From Roseiarcus sp963742305 (lineage in GTDB: Bacteria > Pseudomonadota > Alphaproteobacteria > Rhizobiales > Beijerinckiaceae), in the NCBI GenBank assembly GCA_963742305.1, contig CAVULN010000016.1, forward strand, positions 124,001 through 188,000: a DNA stretch of 64,000 nucleotides, in the 5' to 3' direction. This document shows positions 50,764 to 60,442 of this stretch, in pieces. Below the pieces are notes generated by a model. That model was not told where the DNA came from. It saw only the letters and a list, made by a program, of their open reading frames with translations, and did no database searches. Every line of letters begins with the position of its first letter. Positions within the stretch are counted from its first letter, which is position 1. The translations under genes and the position numbers were made by a program.

Positions 50764-51648
50764 GTGCCTCAAAGCGAAATCGACGCCATTCGCGCGCTTC
50801 TCAGCGCCAAGCCGCGGCCGGTGGGCTGGGCGGAGCGCCGACAGCGTCTCGATGAGGTCGGCGCGCACTGGCCTGTCGCTGACGATGTGAAGCTCACGCC
50901 GGTCGATCTCGACGGCGCCCCCGGCGAATGGTCGATCGCTCCCGGCGCCGACGAATCCCGCGCACTGATGTTCTTTCATGGCGGAGGCTATTGCTCGGGT
51001 TCGATCGCGAGCCACCGGCGAATGGTCACCGAGGCCGGACGGGCAGGGGGCGTGCGGACGCTGGCGGTCGGCTATCGTCTCGCGCCGGAGCATCCGTTTC
51101 CCGCCGCGCTCAACGACGCGCTGACCGCCTGGCGCCATCTGCGCCGCGAAGGCTATCCCGCGAGACGCATCGCAGTCGGCGGCGACAGCGCGGGGGCGAA
51201 TCTGACGCTCGCCTTGGCCGGGGAGCTCAAACGCGCGGGGGAGCCCTTGCCGGGCTGCCTCTGGCTCGTCTCGCCGTGGACCGACCTCGCCATGTCGGGC
51301 GCGACGCTGGCGAGCAAGAGCGAGGTCGATCCGCTCATTCACAAGGCCTATCTCGAGGAACTGGCCGCAGCCTACGCGCCTTCGGACATGGACCGGAAGG
51401 ACCCGCGGCTCTCGCCTCTCTACGCGGACCTCAAGGGCTTCCCGACGACGCTGGTCCAGGTCGGTTCGGCCGAGACCCTGCTCGACGACGCGATCCGCCT
51501 GGCTGCGGCGGCCGGCGCGGCCGACGTCCCCGTGACCCTCGAAATCTGGCCGCATATGATCCACGCCTGGCCGCTCTGGAACGCCGCGCTCGAGCCCGGC
51601 CGCCGCGCGCTTGCGCAGGGCGGAGCGTTCCTGCGGAAAAACCTGTAG
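50764..51648 (+). CDS. Alpha/beta hydrolase of the hormone-sensitive-lipase family
   Basis: Esterase of 294 residues of the HSL family. The oxyanion motif is MFFHGGGYCSGS, the nucleophile Ser lies in GGDSAGAN, and the acid/His pair in SAETLLDDAIRL and HMIHAWPLW. Start GTG 50764, preceded by a GGGGGA stretch. Probably cytoplasmic and acting on short-chain esters; the physiological substrate is unknown. It stands alone between brnT and the MFS gene. Confidence 0.88.
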   Translation: MPQSEIDAIRALLSAKPRPVGWAERRQRLDEVGAHWPVADDVKLTPVDLDGAPGEWSIAPGADESRALMFFHGGGYCSGSIASHRRMVTEAGRAGGVRTLAVGYRLAPEHPFPAALNDALTAWRHLRREGYPARRIAVGGDSAGANLTLALAGELKRAGEPLPGCLWLVSPWTDLAMSGATLASKSEVDPLIHKAYLEELAAAYAPSDMDRKDPRLSPLYADLKGFPTTLVQVGSAETLLDDAIRLAAAAGAADVPVTLEIWPHMIHAWPLWNAALEPGRRALAQGGAFLRKNL

Positions 51649-51750
51649 GCGCCTGCTATTCCCGGCGCGGTTGCGCTTGCCAAAGCCGCTCAATGCGGGC
51701 ACGCCAAAACCTGGGGCGCGGACCTTACGTCCGGAATCCAGGCGGATGAC

Positions 51751-53409
51751 TTGACCACGGACCTGAACGTCGACCCGAAGGCGCAGCCGAGCGCGGGCCC
51801 AGGCCTCATCGGCAATCGCGCTTTCGTGGTCATTCTGGTCGCGACCTCGCTGTCGAGCGTGGGGCTCGCGATGTTCGACACCGGTTCGGCGTGGCTGATG
51901 ACCAGCCTCAATCCGAGCCCGAGACTGGTCTCGGCGGTTCAGGTCGCCTCCACGCTCCCGCTCTTCCTTCTGACCTTGCCGGCCGGCGCGCTGACCGACG
52001 TGGTCGACCCGCGCCGCCTCCTGATCGTGGCGCAGGTCGGCATGGTCGTCATTTCGATCGCCTTCGCGGCGCTGGTTTCGGCCGGGCTCGCGAGCCCCCT
52101 CCCGCTGCTCTCGACGTCGTTCCTGCTCGGCCTCGCCGGAGCCTTCACGGCGCCCGCGTGGATGCTGATCACGCCGATCCTCGTTCCGAGGTCCGAACTC
52201 GACACCGCGACCGCGATCGACACCTCAGCCTACAATGTCGCGCGCGCGGTCGGACCGGCGATCGCCGGATACGCGATCGCGGGCTTGAGCATCGCCGTCC
52301 CGTTCTGGTGCTGCTGCGCCGGCAATCTCATCCTTCTCACGGCCCTGGTCTGGTGGCGCGCGCCGCGAAGGCCGAAGGAGACCCTGCCGGCCGAACGGCT
52401 GATCAGCGCGATGACGGCCGGGCTGCGCTACGTTCGCTACAGCCGCGACATGGACGCGACGGTGATCCGCGCAATCGCCTTCTTCCCCTTCTCGAGCGCG
52501 TATCTCGCCTTGCTGCCGCTGGTCGCGCGAAGCCAGAAGGGCGGCGCGGAGGTCTATGGCGGGCTGATGGCGGCGATCGGCCTCGGCTCGATCGCGGCGA
52601 CTTTCGCGCTTCCCTGGCTCAAGGCGCGGCTCGGCCCGAACGGGCAGGCAGCCCTCGCGGCCGGGGGGACCGTGGTCGCGCTCTTTCTGCTCGCCGCGGC
52701 GCGCGAGCCGGTGACGGCGCTCGTCGCCAGCTTCGTCGCCGGCGCCTCGTCAATCGTCGCGCTGACCACCTTCTTTGTCTCGGCGCAGGTGGCGCTGCCG
52801 GAATGGGTGCGGGGCCGGGGCCTGGCGATCTTTCTCACCGCCTATTACGGCGCGCTCACTGCGGGCAGCGCCGTCTGGGGCCAAGTCGCGGCGCTCAAGG
52901 GAGTGCCCTTCGCCCTCGCCGCGGCGGGCGTCGGCGCCTTGATCGGCACGGCGCTCACCTGGGCGTGGAAGCTCCAGGGCGGCGCGGCGCAGGATCTGAC
53001 GCCGTCGTTGCGCTGGCGGGCGCCTTCTTTCCTCAACCGGGCGCCCAACGATCAGGGCCCGATCCTCGTCATCACGGAATATCGGATCGACCCGAAGGAC
53101 ATCCACGCCTTCCTCGCCGTGATGCAGGACATCAGTCTCGAGCGCAGGCGAGACGGCGCCTACGCCTGGCATATTTTCGAAGACCCGGACGACCCGGGCA
53201 AGTTGATCGAAACCTCCCTCATCCACTCCACGCTCGAACTCAAGTATCGCCAGACGCGCGTGACCAAGGCCGACGAACTCATGGAGGAGCGGGCGGCGCA
53301 GTTCCTGAAGACGCCGGCCGAGACCCGATATCTTCTGGCCCCCAATCGTCCGCTGCGCACCTGGCGTCACCGCCTCCTCGCCGATGCGTCGCCGCGTTGG
53401 CGCGCCTGA
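51751..53409 (+). CDS. MFS transporter (MFS_3 type) with C-terminal ABM-like domain
   Basis: 552 residues. Residues about 20-415 form a 12-helix major-facilitator domain of the EntS/MFS_3 type (LSSVGLAMFDTGSAWLMTSL, ARAVGPAIAGYAIAG). The soluble tail of about 120 residues (ILVITEYRIDPKDIHAFLAVMQDISLERRRDGAYAWHIFEDP) resembles an antibiotic-biosynthesis-monooxygenase-like domain, a combination known in this subfamily. Start TTG 51751. The exported compound is unknown. Confidence 0.85.
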   Translation: MTTDLNVDPKAQPSAGPGLIGNRAFVVILVATSLSSVGLAMFDTGSAWLMTSLNPSPRLVSAVQVASTLPLFLLTLPAGALTDVVDPRRLLIVAQVGMVVISIAFAALVSAGLASPLPLLSTSFLLGLAGAFTAPAWMLITPILVPRSELDTATAIDTSAYNVARAVGPAIAGYAIAGLSIAVPFWCCCAGNLILLTALVWWRAPRRPKETLPAERLISAMTAGLRYVRYSRDMDATVIRAIAFFPFSSAYLALLPLVARSQKGGAEVYGGLMAAIGLGSIAATFALPWLKARLGPNGQAALAAGGTVVALFLLAAAREPVTALVASFVAGASSIVALTTFFVSAQVALPEWVRGRGLAIFLTAYYGALTAGSAVWGQVAALKGVPFALAAAGVGALIGTALTWAWKLQGGAAQDLTPSLRWRAPSFLNRAPNDQGPILVITEYRIDPKDIHAFLAVMQDISLERRRDGAYAWHIFEDPDDPGKLIETSLIHSTLELKYRQTRVTKADELMEERAAQFLKTPAETRYLLAPNRPLRTWRHRLLADASPRWRA

Positions 53410-53459
53410 AAGGCGGAGCCGTTTCTCCGCAGGCCGCCAGAGTAGCGCAGTAGTTGGTA

Positions 53460-53508
53460 TGCGGCGCCATGCGGTCCGAGAGATCGAACATCACCTCGTC
53501 GACATAGC
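53460..53508. repeat. Direct repeat copy 1: relic of a UBP-gene 3' end
   Basis: 49 bases, 47 identical to 55081-55129 and in the same orientation. On the minus strand the sequence encodes VDEVMFDLSDRMAPH, matching VDEAMFDLSDRMTPH at the end of the UBP zinc-finger protein. The fragment abuts the truncated cysA. Confidence 0.8.
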
Positions 53509-54212
53509 GCCTGGACTCAGGAACGCGCGGACGAACTCGGTTTGCGGCCGGTCGGCCACCGCCGCCGGCGCGCCGATCTGCTCGATGCGGCCCCCGTTCA
53601 TGATCGCGACGCGATCGGCGATCTCCATCGCCTCCGCCTGATCGTGGGTGACGAAGACCGTTGTGAGCCCGGTGCGATCGTGAAGCTCACGCAGCCAGAT
53701 GCGCAGGTCCTTGCGGACCTTGGCGTCCAGCGCGCCGAACGGCTCGTCGAGCAGGAGCACCCGCGGCTCGATGGCGAGCGCGCGGGCGAACGCGACGCGC
53801 TGTTTCTGCCCGCCGGAGAGCTGGGCGGGAAAGCGCGCCCCAGATCTCCGAGCCGGACGACATCGAGCAGGTCGTTGACCCGCGCCGCGATTTCCCGCCG
53901 TGACGGCCGCATGCGCCGCGGCCGCACATTGAGACCGTAGGCGACATTGTCGAACACGGTCATATGCCGAAACAGGGCGTAGTTCTGGAAGACGAAGCCG
54001 ATGCGGCGCTCCTGGACCGAGAGCGGGCTAGCGTCCTCGCCGTCGAAGGCAAGCACGCCCTCGCTCATCGGCTCGAGCCCGGCGATGAGCCGCAGAAGAG
54101 TGGTCTTGCCCGAGCCCGAAGGTCCGAGCAGCGCCAGAAGTTCGCCGGGCGCGACGCTGAGATCGACCAAATCGAGGCGCGATGGCGTCGAAGTTTTCGA
54201 CACGCCGCGCAT
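53491..54212 (-). pseudogene. Truncated sulfate ABC transporter ATPase (cysA-like)
   Basis: ATPase domain only. Walker A in LLALLGPSGSGKTTLLRLIAGL, Q-loop FVFQNYALFRHMTV, signature LSGGQKQRVAFARAL, Walker B LLLDEPFGALDA and H-loop VFVTHD are visible, with a frameshift in the run of three G's at 53827-53829. CysA is normally about 340 residues with a C-terminal TOBE-type domain; this frame ends after VRAFLSPGAMSTR, where it runs into the UBP-gene relic. Its 5' end is beside an IS630 fragment and no cysT/cysW/sbp gene is nearby. I call it a dead fragment. Confidence 0.78.
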
Positions 54213-54254
54213 CTCGATCGCGCGCGGTGCGGCGCGGTCCGAGCGTGCCCGCGG

Positions 54255-55045
54255 CCACAGTCCGGCTGCTCGCCGAGCGCGGCGCGGAGGCCTATGACGA
54301 GGCGTTGCGCGCTCAAGTGGCGCAGAAAGGCGATATCACGCTCATCGAGCTGCAAGCCTGGCTGGCCGGCGATCATACGGTGAAAGTCAGCGTCGGCTGC
54401 CGTGGGCGCGGGTCCGGCATCTCGGGCTGACGCTCAAAAAAAGTCGCAACGCGCCGCAGAGCAGGACCGCGCCGACGTAGCGGAAGCTCGCCAGCAATGG
54501 CGGGCGCAACAGGCCGAATGGCGGCCGGACAATCTGGTGTTTGTCGACGAAACCAGCGCCTCGACCAAGATGACCCGGCTCTACGGCCGATGCCCGCGCG
54601 GCGAGCGCCTGGTCGCGCCGGTTCCTTGGGGCCATTGGAAGACGACGACCTTCATCGGCGCGCTGCGGCAGGACGGTCTCGTTGCGCCTTGCGCCTTCGA
54701 CGGCCCGATCAACGGCGAGAAGTTCCGCGCCTGGGTCGAGCAGTTCCTCGTTCCCGAACTCAAGCAAGGCGATATCGTCATCCTCGATAATCTGCCGAGC
54801 CACAAGGTCGAGGGCGTCAGGACGGCGATCGAAAACGCCAAAGCCCGTCTGCTCTACCTGCCGTCCTACAGCCCCGATCTCAACCCGATCGAGCAATGGT
54901 TCGCCAAGTTGAAGGCCCTCTTGCGCAAGGCCGCGGCCCGAACCTTCGATGCCCTGATCGACGCCATCGCCACCGCCCTCCAAACCTTCACCCCGACGAA
55001 TGCGCAAACTATCTCGCAAACTCAGGATATCGACGCCAACCATGA
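54255..55045 (+). pseudogene. Decayed IS630-family transposase
   Basis: IS630/Tc1 DDE transposase missing its N-terminal helix-turn-helix. Preserved blocks are KGDITLIELQAWLAG, NLVFVDETSASTKMTRLYGRCPRGERL (first D), GDIVILDNLPSHK (second D), and YSPDLNPIEQWFAKLKALLRK (D/E). At least three shifts are needed to read it: near 54405, in the A7 run 54436-54442, and near 54993, after which the normal end CANYLANSGYRRQP appears, stop 55043-55045. The left end of the element is not found, so it is truncated against cysA. Confidence 0.78.
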
Positions 55046-55052
55046 AAATGCT

Positions 55053-55361
55053 CTAATAGTACCGCGGGATCGGTCCGTTGTGCGGCGTCATGCGGTCCGA
55101 GAGATCGAACATCGCCTCGTCGACATAGCACCAGCCCCAGCCCTCCGGCGGATCATAGCCCTCGATGATCGGATGGCGCGTGGTCTTGAAATGCCTGGTC
55201 GCGTGCTGGTTCGGGGACTGGTCGCAGCATCCGACGTGGCCGCATGTGCGGCAGATGCGCAAATGCACCCATGCGTCGCCGGTCTTGAGGCATTCCTCAC
55301 AGCCGAGCGCGCTCGGCGTGACATCGCGAATGGTTGCGAAATGCGTACAGGTCTTCGGCAT
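55053..55361 (-). CDS. UBP-type zinc-finger protein
   Basis: A 102-residue ZnF-UBP protein. Zinc ligands are visible in CTHFATIR, LGCEECLKTGDAWVHLRICRTCGHVGCCD, HATRHFKTTRHPII. In eukaryotes the domain binds the free ubiquitin C-terminus; bacterial versions are of unknown role. It lies 18 bases after the cyclic-nucleotide-domain reductase gene, the usual association in Hyphomicrobiales, and presumably shares its transcript. Its last 16 codons are repeated at 53460-53508. Confidence 0.87.
   Translation of the reverse strand: MPKTCTHFATIRDVTPSALGCEECLKTGDAWVHLRICRTCGHVGCCDQSPNQHATRHFKTTRHPIIEGYDPPEGWGWCYVDEAMFDLSDRMTPHNGPIPRYY
55081..55129. repeat. Direct repeat copy 2 (within the UBP gene)
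   Basis: Counterpart of 53460-53508, two mismatches, same orientation, 1621 bases away. The cysA fragment and IS630 remnant lie between the two copies. Confidence 0.8.
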
Positions 55362-55379
55362 TGCGGTTCGCCTGATGGT

Positions 55380-57057
55380 TCATAGATGCGGGGCATGAGT
55401 ATGCCCGAGGAAATTGTGGATCGCCGCCACAACCGCTGCGCCTTCCCCGATCGCCCCGCCAACCCGCTTGACCGACCCCGACCGCGCGTCGCCGACCGCG
55501 AACACGCCGGGGACGGACGATTCAAGCGGGGATGAGGCGGGACCGCCCTTGGACGAGTTCGACGCCCGTGGTCACGAAGCCCGACTTGTCCAGCGCCACG
55601 CAACCTTGCAGCCACTCGGTGGCGGGGTCGGCGCCGACGAACAGAAAGACGTTGCGGATGGGCGCCTCCGTCTCCTTCCCGGCGCGCCGGTCGCGCCACC
55701 GAACCCCTTCGAGACTGGCGTTCGGCGCGCCGCTCAGGGCCACAAGCTCGGTCTCGGTCATGAGTTCGATGTTCGGCGCGGCGGCGATGCGGTCGATCAG
55801 ATAGCGCGACATGCTTTCGGCCAACCCCGGCCCCCTGACCATCATGCGAACCTTCGAGGCGTGGCCGGACAGAAACACGGCGGCCTGACCGGCCGAATTG
55901 CCGCCGCCGACGAGCACGACCTCTTCTCCGGCGCATAGGCGCGCTTCGATCTGCGAGGCCCAGTACCAGATCCCGCGGCCCTCGAACCGGGCGATGTCAG
56001 GGATCGCCGGATGGCGATAGCGAGCGCCGCTCGCGACCACCACCGTTCGGGCGTGAATCCGGTCGCCGTCGTCAGTCTCGAGGGCGAATGCGCCGTTGGC
56101 GCGAGAGCAATCGAGCGTCCTGACGCCGACCGGGATCATCACGTCGGCGCCGAATTTCTGCGCCTGAATGAAGGCGCGCGCGGTGAGCGCCTGGCCGGTT
56201 ATTCCGGTGGGAAAGCCAAAGTAGTTTTCGATTCTTGCGCTCGCGCCCGCCTGACCGCCGAAAGCGCGAGCGTCGAGAACCGCAACGGACAGACCTTCGG
56301 AGGCCCCATAAACCGCGGTTGAAAGCCCCGCAGGGCCGGCGCCGACCACCGCGACGTCATAGACGAAGCCCGACCTGGACACGACGGTCAAGCCGACTTG
56401 ACGTGAAAGAGCGTGTTCCGAGGGATTGCCGAGAACCGTCCCGTCGGGACAGACCACCAGGGGCAATCCGCCGGCGATGTCGGCGTATCGCCCGATCACC
56501 TCTTTCGCCTCGAGATCGCGAGCCGGATCGAGCAGACGGCAGGGATAGCCGTTCCTGTTGAGAAACCCCTGAAGCCGGATTGCATTCGCTTCGCCCGGCG
56601 AGCCGATCAGAACCGCGCCCGCGGCGTCGCCTTTCAATAGCGCCACCCGCCGAAGAATGAGCGCCCGCATGATGCGCTCGCCGAGCTCGGCTTCGGCGAT
56701 GAGGAGCGCGCGCAGGCCCTCGGTAGGAATCACCACGGTCTCGACGTCCCCCTCGGCCGTTCCGTCAACCAGCGTTGCGCGCGTGGAGAGCTGGCCGATG
56801 TCGGCCAGGAACTGGCCTGCGCCTTGCTCGACGACCGGCGATACGTGGCCCAATCCGTCGCGTTGAGTAATCGCGACCACGCCCTTGAGCACGACGAACA
56901 TGCCGGGGCTGATCTTTCCCGCTTCGATCAGCTTTTCGCCGTCCGAAAATTTGCGGCTCGACCCGTAGCGCCGCAGTCGGTCGATCTCCTGCGCCGTCAG
57001 CGTGGGAAAGGTTTCCTCTTGGCGGGGAAATTGCGCCAGGTGGACGGAATTGGCCAT
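55380..57057 (-). CDS. Cyclic-nucleotide-binding / thioredoxin-reductase-like FAD oxidoreductase (frameshifted)
   Basis: About 558 residues. Residues 20-145 are a cNMP-binding (CRP-like) domain (DGEKLIEAGKISPGMFVVLKG), then a short thioredoxin-like section (IRLQGFLNRNGYPCRLLD), then an FAD/NAD(P) reductase (YDVAVVGAGPAGLSTAVYG, VVLVGGGNSAGQAAVFL). The redox CxxC of true thioredoxin reductases is absent (GIWYWASQIEARLC instead). The first frame stops early; shifting one base at the run 55546-55548 gives ASSPLESSVPGVFAVGDARSGSVKR and the normal end HTHAPHL, stop at 55380. It may link cyclic nucleotides to redox control. Confidence 0.85.
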
Positions 57058-57325
57058 GACCTCTCGACCTTTTGCGTCAAGACAGGGAGCTGATCGGCCC
57101 GCCTGGCCGGACCAAACTCGAGCGCTTCAAGCAGCCTTGGACGAACGACGCCTCGGCCCCCGCCAGCGTTGCCCTTTGTGGGTCTTTTTTCAAGCCCGGC
57201 GCAAGCGCGCCAAAGCGATGCGCCGGCGCGCCGGATCTTGGCGGCGTCGGCGCGTCTCGATTACCGCTTGCGCCGATCGCGTCATTCCGGATTAAGGAGG
57301 GCGTCGCGGCGGAGCCTATTGGACG

Positions 57326-58930
57326 ATGACCGAAACCTTTCAGATCCTGATTTTGCTTTTGGCGGTCATATCCGCGGTCGGACTGATCGCCAAGCGATTG
57401 CGGATTCCGCCAGCCATTCTGCTGGTCATCACCGGCGTCGGGCTCGCCCTGATCCCCGATCTGCCGACGGTGGAGCTCGCTCCCGATCTCGTCCTGGTGC
57501 TGGTCCTGCCGCCGATCATCTACTGGGACGCGGTGAAGATGAGCTGGAAGGAATTCCGCTTCAACCTGCGTCCGATCACGCTGCTCGCGGTCGGCTGCGT
57601 CGCCTTCACCACTGTCGCGGTCGCGGCGGCCACTCATTGGCTCCTGGGCTTTCCCTGGGCGGTCGGCTTCCTCCTGGGCGCCATCATCTCGCCTCCCGAC
57701 GCGGTGGCGCCGCTGGCGATCGCCCAGCGCATGCAGCTTCCACGGCGCCTCGTCGTCGTTCTCGAGGGCGAAGGACTGGCCAATGACGCAACCGCGCTCG
57801 TCCTCTATCGCTTCGCGGTCACCGCGGTCAGCGCAGGATCATTCTCCCTCGTCGAGGCTGCCGGCAGCTTCGTCGCCATCCTTGCCGGGGAGGTCGTGTG
57901 GGGGATCGGCGTCGGCTGGATCATGCTCCGCTTGCGCCGCTGGGTCCGCGATCCCGGCATCGAGTTCCTGCTCTCGATCCTGACGCCGTTCCTGGCCTAC
58001 TGGGCGCCTGAGCAGCTTGGCGGCTCAGGCGTGCTCGCGACGGTCGCGGCCGGCCTCTACGTCAGTTGGAACGGTTCTCGCCTGATCCCGGCGAGGACGC
58101 GGCTTCCCGGCGTCGTGTTCTGGGACTTCCTGACCTACCTCATCGAGGGCATGGTTTTTCTTATTACCGGCTTGCAGGCGCGCGCCGTCATTACCAACAT
58201 TCACTTTCACATGTTCGGAGAACTGGCTTTCGCCGCCGCCATCGTCTGCGGGGTCGTCATCGCGGCGCGTTTCGTGTGGATGTTTCCAGCGACTTATCTG
58301 CCGCGCTGGCTCGTCCCCGCCATTCGCCGCAAGGATCCGTCGCCGCCCTGGCAACACCCGTTCCTGGTGGCCTTCACCGGCATCCGCGGCATCGTATCGC
58401 TGGCCGCCGCGCTGGCGATTCCCTTCACCGTCGCTGACGGGAGCCCGTTTCCGGAGCGCGATCTGATCCTCATTCTGACCTTCTGCGTTCTGTTCGTGAC
58501 CCTGGTCGGCGAAGGCCTGACGCTGCCTGCCGTGACCAGGGCGCTCGGTCTCGCAAACGCCGGGCGACGCGAGCGGCAGGCCGAGTGGGAGCAGGAGTTC
58601 CAAGTGCGCAGACGCGCGATCGCGGCGGCGATCGAGCGGCTCGAGGAACTCGCCGAGAGCCGCAAGCTTCCCGAGATCGTCGCCGGACCGATGCGCGCGA
58701 ATCACCGCTATCGGCTTGAAGACGTCGACCGCTACAGCGACGGCGACGGGCGTCACAGGAAGCTCGCCGAACTCGGCGATGAGGTCGAGCTCTCGCTCAT
58801 CGAGGCTGAAAGGGAGCTTGCCAACCGGCTCTACCGCGACGGCGAACTGAAGGACGAAGGCCGCCGGCGCATCGAGCGCGAACTCGACCTGCGCGAGGCG
58901 CTGCTCGCCAATCTGCGGGGCGGGGAATGA
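57326..58930 (+). CDS. CPA1-family Na+/H+ antiporter
   Basis: NhaP/NHE-type antiporter of 534 residues with about 12 helices. The ion site is GAIISPPDAVAPLAIAQ, and the following signature reads EGEGLANDATALVLYRF (usually EGESLLNDATAL). TGIRGIVSLAAALAIPF is the second conserved block. The cytoplasmic tail from about residue 405 is charged and helical. Start ATG 57326. It is divergent from the reductase gene, with about 270 bases between them. Confidence 0.9.
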   Translation: MTETFQILILLLAVISAVGLIAKRLRIPPAILLVITGVGLALIPDLPTVELAPDLVLVLVLPPIIYWDAVKMSWKEFRFNLRPITLLAVGCVAFTTVAVAAATHWLLGFPWAVGFLLGAIISPPDAVAPLAIAQRMQLPRRLVVVLEGEGLANDATALVLYRFAVTAVSAGSFSLVEAAGSFVAILAGEVVWGIGVGWIMLRLRRWVRDPGIEFLLSILTPFLAYWAPEQLGGSGVLATVAAGLYVSWNGSRLIPARTRLPGVVFWDFLTYLIEGMVFLITGLQARAVITNIHFHMFGELAFAAAIVCGVVIAARFVWMFPATYLPRWLVPAIRRKDPSPPWQHPFLVAFTGIRGIVSLAAALAIPFTVADGSPFPERDLILILTFCVLFVTLVGEGLTLPAVTRALGLANAGRRERQAEWEQEFQVRRRAIAAAIERLEELAESRKLPEIVAGPMRANHRYRLEDVDRYSDGDGRHRKLAELGDEVELSLIEAERELANRLYRDGELKDEGRRRIERELDLREALLANLRGGE

Positions 58931-59098
58931 GGCGGCGCGAAATCGGGGAAGCAGAGCGAGCGCCGGGGGTCCAGCGGGCTGTAATACATAGTAATTATGT
59001 GTTGTTTTTAGGCGTGGAACTAAACGGGGTCCCAACTCACTGAAAACATTAGGGGGCGCCGGTAAAATTGCGGCTAGGCCAAGGGCGCTCGTTGCAAG

Positions 59099-59116
59099 GC
59101 GGCCCTCCAGGGCCGC
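59099..59116. terminator. GC-rich hairpin after the nickel permease gene
   Basis: GCGGCCC-TCCA-GGGCCGC, seven bases from the minus-strand stop at 59123. No T-run. Confidence 0.4.
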
Positions 59117-59122
59117 AAGGCC

Positions 59123-60187
59123 CTAACCCGCCGAGACCTCGATCTCGTCGTAGCCGTTGATGCGATAGACGAGATACGAGACCCCCCAGGCGGCGATGAA
59201 CACCCCGACGATCACATAGCCGAGCACGCCGAAATTCTCGCTGAGCTCGCCGATCGCGCCCCAGAATCCCCCGCCTGCGGTCAGGCCCAACTGATCGCCG
59301 ATCAGGTTGAGCGTCTCGAGGCCGCCGACGATGACCGCGACGACCACGGAGACCGCGGTGATCGTCAAATTGTAGTAAAGCTTGCGGATCGGCTTGATGA
59401 AGGCCCAGCCGTAAGCGCCGAGCATGAGAATGCTGTCGGTCGTGTCGATCAAGGTCATGCCGGCGGTGAACAGGGCCGGAAACACCAGGATCGACCAGAT
59501 CGAAAGCCCCTGCGAGGCCTGCGTGGCCGAGATGCCGAGGAGGCCGACTTCGGTCGCCGTGTCGAAGCCGAGGCCGAACAGGACGCCGAGCGGATACATG
59601 TGCCAGCTTCGCTCGACCAGCCGGAAGAACCGGCGGAACAGGCGGCCGAGAAGACCGCGATTGGCGAGCATGATGTCGAGGTCTTCCTCGACGAACCGGC
59701 CGCCCCTCTTGACCGTCTGAAAAGCGCGCCACACCGAGTCAAGCACGACCATGTTGGCGATCGCGATGGCGAACAGAAACAACGCCGACACCAGAGTGCC
59801 GACAACGCCGCCGAAGCTCTTGAAGGCGTCGAAACGGTCCTGAAGCGCAGCCGCCGCGAGGGCGATCGCAATGGTCAGCGCGACGACGATCGTCGAGTGG
59901 CCGAGCGAGAAGAACAGTCCGACCCCGACCGGGCGCCGGCCCTCCTGCATGAGCTTGCGCGTCACATTGTCGATCGCCGCGATGTGGTCCGCGTCGAAAG
60001 CGTGCCTGAGCCCGAAACTGTATGCGAGGAAGGCCGTGCCGAGCAGCACCGGATAGTTGTGAAAAGCGGCGATCGCCCACAGCCATGCGGCCCCGTTGAC
60101 GATGAACAGGAGGACGTAGACCCCGATCACTTTGCCCCAGATATTCTCCTGCTTGTCGTTGAATAGATTGGCTACCGTCACGCTCAT
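59123..60187 (-). CDS. NiCoT-family nickel/cobalt permease
   Basis: High-affinity Ni2+/Co2+ permease of 354 residues, eight helices. The signature RHAFDADHIAAIDN is in helix II, followed by FFSLGHSTIVV, and LGFDTATEVGLL and AGMTLIDTTDSILM later. Nickel would serve urease or hydrogenase, cobalt B12; none of those genes is in the window, so the metal cannot be chosen. Start ATG 60187. I see no NikR site or cobalamin riboswitch upstream. Confidence 0.92.
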   Translation of the reverse strand: MSVTVANLFNDKQENIWGKVIGVYVLLFIVNGAAWLWAIAAFHNYPVLLGTAFLAYSFGLRHAFDADHIAAIDNVTRKLMQEGRRPVGVGLFFSLGHSTIVVALTIAIALAAAALQDRFDAFKSFGGVVGTLVSALFLFAIAIANMVVLDSVWRAFQTVKRGGRFVEEDLDIMLANRGLLGRLFRRFFRLVERSWHMYPLGVLFGLGFDTATEVGLLGISATQASQGLSIWSILVFPALFTAGMTLIDTTDSILMLGAYGWAFIKPIRKLYYNLTITAVSVVVAVIVGGLETLNLIGDQLGLTAGGGFWGAIGELSENFGVLGYVIVGVFIAAWGVSYLVYRINGYDEIEVSAG

Positions 60188-60442
60188 TCCGGAGGACCCC
60201 CGCTATCCCCGTCCAGACTATCGGAGGTTCGTTGCGGCGCCAATGGGTTGGACGGCCCGGCGTCACCCCTTTGCGGGCGCGAAATCCGCCAATGAATGAG
60301 GGCCGACATCTCCCGTTGCGGCGGCCGTTAATTCTATCTCAACGCCGTTGGTCGAATATTCCCCGTTCGTTGGGGAAACATCACGCCGCCGCTAGGACAC
60401 CCATCCTTCAGCCACGCTCCGAAGTCGAGATAGGGGGCGGAT

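Noticed and set aside
58986..59000. ACATA-N5-TATGT palindrome as a metal-regulator operator
   Set aside because: It lies between the 3' ends of two convergent genes, not in a promoter, and matches no NikR or Zur site I know.
60188..60442. Cobalamin riboswitch before the nickel/cobalt permease
   Set aside because: No B12-box-like core was recognisable in the 255 bases.
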